A stretch of 27,050 nt of DNA from an uncultured Oscillospiraceae bacterium. GTDB taxonomy: Bacteria; Bacillota; Clostridia; Oscillospirales; Acutalibacteraceae. The position numbers were made by a program, and so were the translations under genes. The notes below the pieces were generated by a model that was not told the DNA's origin, made no database searches, and was given only the letters and a program-made list of their open reading frames with translations. Where the stretch lies: positions 1-27,050 of the forward strand of contig CABTZO010000010.1 in the NCBI GenBank assembly GCA_902489335.1. Direction: 5' to 3'. Shown piece after piece: positions 23,720 through 27,050 of the stretch; the stretch's first letter is position 1; each line of letters starts with the position of its first letter.

Positions 23720-24742
23720 TCAGATAAAATCCATAAACATTTTTTCTGTTGCAAGAAGATTTATTATTTCTCTGTTATCAGACCCTTCCATTGTTGGAAC
23801 AGAACCACTGACCTTTACATCTTTGAATAAATCTCCCGCTTTTTCATCTGATCTGTTATATATAAGCCTCAACTTATCCGTTACGCTTATTGAATGAGTT
23901 TTTTCAAAATCCTTAAACACGGCTAAAAATTTATCCGTTTTTTCAAAATAATTCATCTGATCGTTGGTAATTATTAAAATACGATAAGCTCGCCGTATTA
24001 GATCAATATAATTAAATATATCCGTATTTATTATTTCCAAAATTATGTAGTCATAAACATTACTTTCAATCAACGATTTAATCCAATCTTCAATATCTTT
24101 CGAACTGAGACTTAAATATGCACCGGCATCCGAATAAGGTGGAGAGAGTTGAAGAGAACTCATATTTTTTGATTGACCAAATTCTGCTTTTGGCTTGTTT
24201 TTCGTTCTGCTCTTTAAATTGAAAATTATATCTTCAAAATTGTTATCAAAATCACCGTCAATATATTTGTCAATGTTTTCATAAGGATCCAAATTTAGAT
24301 ATAAAACTTTATATTGCTTTGACAAAAACATACTCAGAGAAGAAGAAACCGTTGTTATACCTGAACCTCCGAAAGCACCTGAGCAAATAATAAATTTTGT
24401 TCGACTTTTATTTAATTTGTTTTTATTTCCGGATTTTTCCAGATATAAAGAGTTTATTGTTTCACAAAAATCTTCGGCTTTTGAAAATCTTTTAATTTTA
24501 TTTGGAAATTCCGATTCATTATCAAGATATAAAATCGGACATTTTATTTTCTGTAATTTATTTTTCATATTTATATCCGCAATTAAAATATCTATTTCAA
24601 ATTGTCTTAATTTTGAAGACATTTCTTCTATACTGTTAAACAGATAGATTTCAAATATATAGTCATATTTGACTGAAAAACTGTCGGCAAAACTTTTAGC
24701 GTAAATTTCATCTTTATTCAAACATCCGATTTTTATTCGCAT
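23720..24742 (-). CDS. tadZ: TadZ/CpaE-like localisation ATPase of the Tad pilus
   Basis: 340 residues from ATG 24742, which has AAGGTG 5 nt upstream; the longer in-frame reading to 24808 lies over intergenic sequence and is rejected. An N-terminal receiver-like domain (1-100) is followed by a MinD/ParA-like domain. Its P-loop reads SGAFGGSGITT (121-131): the Gly frame is kept, but both lysines of the deviant Walker A (signature Lys and P-loop Lys) are replaced. LNLDPYE (149-155) and IILEIINTD-like strands follow as in MinD folds. TadZ proteins are polar landmarks that position the pilus; atypical P-loops are known in this family. It is the first gene of the tad operon. Confidence 0.88.
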   Translation of the reverse strand: MRIKIGCLNKDEIYAKSFADSFSVKYDYIFEIYLFNSIEEMSSKLRQFEIDILIADINMKNKLQKIKCPILYLDNESEFPNKIKRFSKAEDFCETINSLYLEKSGNKNKLNKSRTKFIICSGAFGGSGITTVSSSLSMFLSKQYKVLYLNLDPYENIDKYIDGDFDNNFEDIIFNLKSRTKNKPKAEFGQSKNMSSLQLSPPYSDAGAYLSLSSKDIEDWIKSLIESNVYDYIILEIINTDIFNYIDLIRRAYRILIITNDQMNYFEKTDKFLAVFKDFEKTHSISVTDKLRLIYNRSDEKAGDLFKDVKVSGSVPTMEGSDNREIINLLATEKMFMDFI

Positions 24743-24806
24743 CTCTACACCTTCTTTGTGATTAAAGTTTAGAAAATACAAATTATGATTACAAATAAAA
24801 TTACAC
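24743..24806 (-). promoter_or_regulatory. Probable tad operon promoter region
   Basis: Because a strong terminator ends just upstream (24807-24844), the tad operon promoter should lie in these 64 bases or overlap the terminator. The best hexamers are TTGTAA-N17-TAAACT and a CATAAT element; neither is convincing, so the operon may use a weak or activated promoter. Confidence 0.3.
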
Positions 24807-24844
24807 AAAAAAAGACGGACAAATGGCTGTAAGCCTTGTCCGTC
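24807..24844 (-). terminator. Rho-independent terminator after the SurA/PrsA-like lipoprotein gene
   Basis: GACGGACAA (24814-24822) pairs with TTGTCCGTC (24836-24844). An inner GGC/GCC stem (24825-24827 with 24833-24835) extends it after a 2-nt bulge. On the minus strand seven U follow (24807-24813). Confidence 0.9.
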
Positions 24845-24894
24845 AATTGTTATATCAATTTTTGTTGTTAACCGTTTGTCCGTTTGTCTGACCG
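24836..24894. repeat. Short repeated CGGACAA/CAGACAA elements
   Basis: TTGTCCGTC, TTGTCCGTT and TTGTCTGAC follow one another on the plus strand between the lipoprotein stop and the terminator. The 3' terminator arm could pair with either the adjacent copy (9 bp) or the copy nearer the gene (9 bp, ACGGACAAA with TTTGTCCGT). Confidence 0.5.
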
Positions 24895-24895
24895 T

Positions 24896-25852
24896 TTAAG
24901 CATTTTCTCTTTTCTGCTTAAAAGATTTTATCTTTTTATATATATTTTTTTCTTTTTGCTTGTTAAAAACAAATTTTTCGTCTTTATACCATGAGGAAGT
25001 TATTTTTTCTGCATTTTGCTTTGTTTTAGAGTCAATAATAAATTCTTTGTTGTTTTCAAACTGACTGTCATTTCCGACTCTTTGAATCAAATAATATGAT
25101 TCGTCATCATTTATTATTTCTATCTTGTCAACTCCGGTTTTGAATATTTTTTCTATCGCTTCTTTTGAATATCTCTTATCTTCTTTATTTATGATTTTTA
25201 ATTCTATTTGTTCAGATTCAGATTCTCCCTTATTTTTATCATTTTCTGCGACAACGGCTTCAAAGTTTTTATCGTCTTTTACCGCTTCCTTCATATTCTT
25301 TAAGTTGGCTTCAAGTTTTTTTATTTCTTCATCATTAAGTTTAACTTTTTTTCCGGATTCGTCGACCTTCACGATTGGAAAGGCAACAGATTTAAAACAA
25401 ATAAAATTATCATTAAAATATTTTTTTAATGCGTCATCTGTCAAAGCGCCGGATTTTTCTTGATCTTTAGATATTAATATTTTCCTATAAACCGCAGCTT
25501 TATTCGCATTCGTAAGTGTCGTCTTATCTACACCAATCTCATCATAAAATTTATAAAACATATCCCAATAATTGTTTGTTTTCTCAGCTATGTCTTTCTT
25601 ATCTTTATTTGTCAGCTGTAATTTCGATTCAATAAATTTACGATTAACCTTATAGTAAACTATTGAAACTTTTTCAGCCTGTTTTATTGCCTCTTCTTCG
25701 GATATTCCCGGATTCTCATCTATTATCATATTTAGATGATAAGTAAAAATATCTTCAGGTATCTTAGCTTTTTTATTGTTTGTACAGGAAAAAGAAAAAG
25801 ATAAGATCAAAATTAAAAACAAAATCAATAATTTTTTTTGGGATTTTTTCAT
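24896..25852 (-). CDS. SurA/PrsA-like foldase lipoprotein (peptidyl-prolyl isomerase-like)
   Basis: 318 residues from ATG 25852, with AAGGAGA 6 nt upstream; the upstream in-frame extension to 25909 runs through the 5S terminator and is not used. A lysine start and hydrophobic core (8-17) end at Cys23 in a FSFSC site, a non-canonical lipobox. A helical SurA-N/trigger-factor-like region (about 30-165) follows, and a C-terminal region (about 170-280) resembles a parvulin domain without clear catalytic signature. It would be anchored on the outer face of the membrane and help fold exported proteins, perhaps including pilus parts next door. It has no visible promoter of its own: its ribosome site starts directly after the T-tract of the 5S terminator. 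Confidence 0.7.
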   Translation of the reverse strand: MKKSQKKLLILFLILILSFSFSCTNNKKAKIPEDIFTYHLNMIIDENPGISEEEAIKQAEKVSIVYYKVNRKFIESKLQLTNKDKKDIAEKTNNYWDMFYKFYDEIGVDKTTLTNANKAAVYRKILISKDQEKSGALTDDALKKYFNDNFICFKSVAFPIVKVDESGKKVKLNDEEIKKLEANLKNMKEAVKDDKNFEAVVAENDKNKGESESEQIELKIINKEDKRYSKEAIEKIFKTGVDKIEIINDDESYYLIQRVGNDSQFENNKEFIIDSKTKQNAEKITSSWYKDEKFVFNKQKEKNIYKKIKSFKQKRENA

Positions 25853-25864
25853 AAATAATCTCCT

Positions 25865-25895
25865 TAAAAAAATAACCGGTCCATTTGGACCGGTT
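25865..25895 (-). terminator. Rho-independent terminator of the 5S rRNA gene
   Basis: AACCGGTCC (25874-25882), loop ATTT, GGACCGGTT (25887-25895): a 9-bp perfect stem, then a minus-strand A and a run of seven T. The following bases are the AAGGAG ribosome site of the next gene. Confidence 0.93.
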
Positions 25896-25900
25896 GCAAG

Positions 25901-26016
<116 letters not shown>

Positions 26017-26038
26017 TTTCTCTCCTGAGAACTGCTAT

Positions 26039-26098
26039 AGTATAGCACCGATCAAAATTAAATGCAAGCCTTTTTTTTATTTTTTTTTAAATAATTTG
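26039..26098 (-). promoter_or_regulatory. rRNA-type promoter with A-tract UP-like element
   Basis: Minus-strand TTGCAT (26062-26067), 17-nt spacer, TATACT (26039-26044), with an extended TGC before the -10. Immediately upstream of the -35 lie A-rich runs (about 26071-26091) in the position of an UP element. The predicted start is about 15-20 nt before the mature 5S end; the leader contains a TTCTC/GAGAA dyad (about 26018-26031). Confidence 0.85.
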
Positions 26099-26142
26099 TA
26101 AACTAAACTGATAATATCAAATTATATATAATATTACAATGA

Positions 26143-27050
26143 TTAATAATTATTCTTCGGTTTTTTCTTTTTGTTTTCCGACGGAGCATTTTTACTTAGT
26201 TGTTTGCTTTCATAGGCCATATCTTCTGCTAAAGTTTCAATATGTTCTCGATCGGTTATATTGTCAATTAAAGTCGAATTCATCATATGATCTTGATATT
26301 TTCTTCTTTCCTGACTCTTATATATTTGTTTTAACCAAATAGGTGTAATGATTGCAGAACCTATAATTGAAACTAAAAGAGGTGCCAAAAATTTATCGTT
26401 TACAATGCCAGATTGCAAGCCCTTGTTTATTACAATCAGAGCAACTTCGCCTCTTGGTACCATTCCGACTCCGATTTTTTTGCTCTGTACATTTGTATAT
26501 CCCATGATTTTAGCTCCAAGACCACAGCCTATTATTTTGCTGCTTACCGCAACCAATAGTAAAAGCACTGTCATAAGAACCATTTCAAGACTGAATGATT
26601 TTATATCGATTTTCAAACCTACGCTTGCAAAGAAAATAGGAGATAACAAAAGCACTGAAAGCGGTTCCATTTTAGATAAAGCATAGGAGCTTTTCTTTGA
26701 AGTCGAAAACATCAGTCCGGCTGCAAAAGCACCGGTAATATCCGATACACCGAAAATTCTTTCTGCAAGATATGCCATTAAGAAACATATTGAAAGCTCA
26801 ATAATCAAATATCTTCGCAAAAGTCCTTTTTTCTTGTCTATTGTAGGAATTAAAACTTTTTGAATTAGAATATATATAAGAACAGCAAAAACTAAAAATC
26901 CGACAATCTTCAATAATATCATTCCGATTCCCGCTTTTCCCTCACTGAACTCCATCAAGAAAGCTAATACAATTATTCCGATAAGGTCATCTATTATTGC
27001 CGCACCCAAAATTGCATTTCCTGAATTCGTATGCCGTCTTCTGCTTGAAA
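26143..27050 (-). CDS. CPA2-family cation/proton antiporter (Kef/NapA-like; N-terminus beyond the right edge)
   Basis: The reading frame continues to the window edge without a stop, so a 5' part is missing; the visible C-terminal ~300 residues include the conserved GAAIIDDLIGIIVLA (unwound helix with the Asp pair of the CPA2 fold), FLMAYLAERIFGVSDITGAF, and VPRGEVALIVINKG, a CPA2 signature. Several further TMs follow, then a charged cytoplasmic tail rich in Lys, Asn and Glu (last ~65 residues) without an RCK/TrkA domain. It would exchange Na+ or K+ for protons across the membrane. No convincing terminator follows the stop; the sequence up to the 5S promoter is AT-rich with small dyads. Confidence 0.9.
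   Translation of the reverse strand, partial: SSRRRHTNSGNAILGAAIIDDLIGIIVLAFLMEFSEGKAGIGMILLKIVGFLVFAVLIYILIQKVLIPTIDKKKGLLRRYLIIELSICFLMAYLAERIFGVSDITGAFAAGLMFSTSKKSSYALSKMEPLSVLLLSPIFFASVGLKIDIKSFSLEMVLMTVLLLLVAVSSKIIGCGLGAKIMGYTNVQSKKIGVGMVPRGEVALIVINKGLQSGIVNDKFLAPLLVSIIGSAIITPIWLKQIYKSQERRKYQDHMMNSTLIDNITDREHIETLAEDMAYESKQLSKNAPSENKKKKPKNNY

Noticed and set aside
24743..24808. N-terminal extension of TadZ
   Set aside because: It has no ribosome site and lies in the leader; the ATG at 24742 has AAGGTG 5 nt upstream.
26068..26093. Poly-T run on the plus strand as a terminator
   Set aside because: No hairpin precedes it and no plus-strand gene ends there; read on the minus strand it is the A-tract upstream of the 5S promoter.

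Overview
This window is chromosomal DNA from an AT-rich, low-GC Gram-positive bacterium, most likely a member of the Clostridia. The evidence is the A+T-rich composition, strong GGAGG-type ribosome binding sites with frequent TTG starts, a paired GlgC/GlgD glycogen operon, an intramembrane-sensing histidine kinase with a dedicated FtsX-type ABC transporter, and a clostridial-style Tad pilus locus (Flp1-like pilin, DUF5702 protein, no secretin). Nearly every gene is on the minus strand; only an XRE regulator and a methionine-rich membrane protein are on the plus strand.

Layout, in the direction of minus-strand transcription (right to left). 27050-26143: 3' part of a CPA2 cation/proton antiporter. 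26067-25865: an orphan 5S rRNA gene with its own A-tract plus -35/extended -10 promoter and a perfect-stem terminator. 25852-24896: a SurA/PrsA-like lipoprotein whose Shine-Dalgarno directly abuts the 5S terminator, followed by a second strong terminator. 24742-15010: a Tad pilus operon (tadZ, cpaF/tadA, tadB, tadC, a 56-residue Flp1-like pilin, tadE, a DUF5702 protein, a second TadE-like protein, a WG-repeat membrane protein and a 67-residue protein). 14907-13528: glycyl-tRNA synthetase with its own promoter and terminator. 13320-12478 (plus strand): an isolated single-pass membrane protein with about 12.5% Met, driven by a near-consensus promoter and closed by a perfect-stem terminator. 12157-6503: the glgB-glgC-glgD-glgA glycogen synthesis operon, meeting the plus-strand XRE gene stop-to-stop with no gap. 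5838-2877: histidine phosphatase, HAD phosphatase, response regulator and histidine kinase in one tightly packed unit. 2803-1: ABC ATPase and a large FtsX-like permease that runs off the left edge.

How the parts work together: the response regulator probably drives the adjacent ABC transporter through three (A/T)GTCA repeats spaced exactly 11 bp apart, the last of which overlaps a candidate -35 box. The glg operon covers ADP-glucose formation (GlgC with non-catalytic GlgD), chain elongation (GlgA) and branching (GlgB); no phosphorylase or debranching enzyme is present. The tad operon supplies the pilus motor, platform, pilin and minor-pilin-like proteins, but no prepilin peptidase is in the window. 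The two least explained coding features are the Met-rich membrane protein and the pair of accessory genes at the end of the tad operon. I saw no CRISPR array, transposon, prophage or tRNA.
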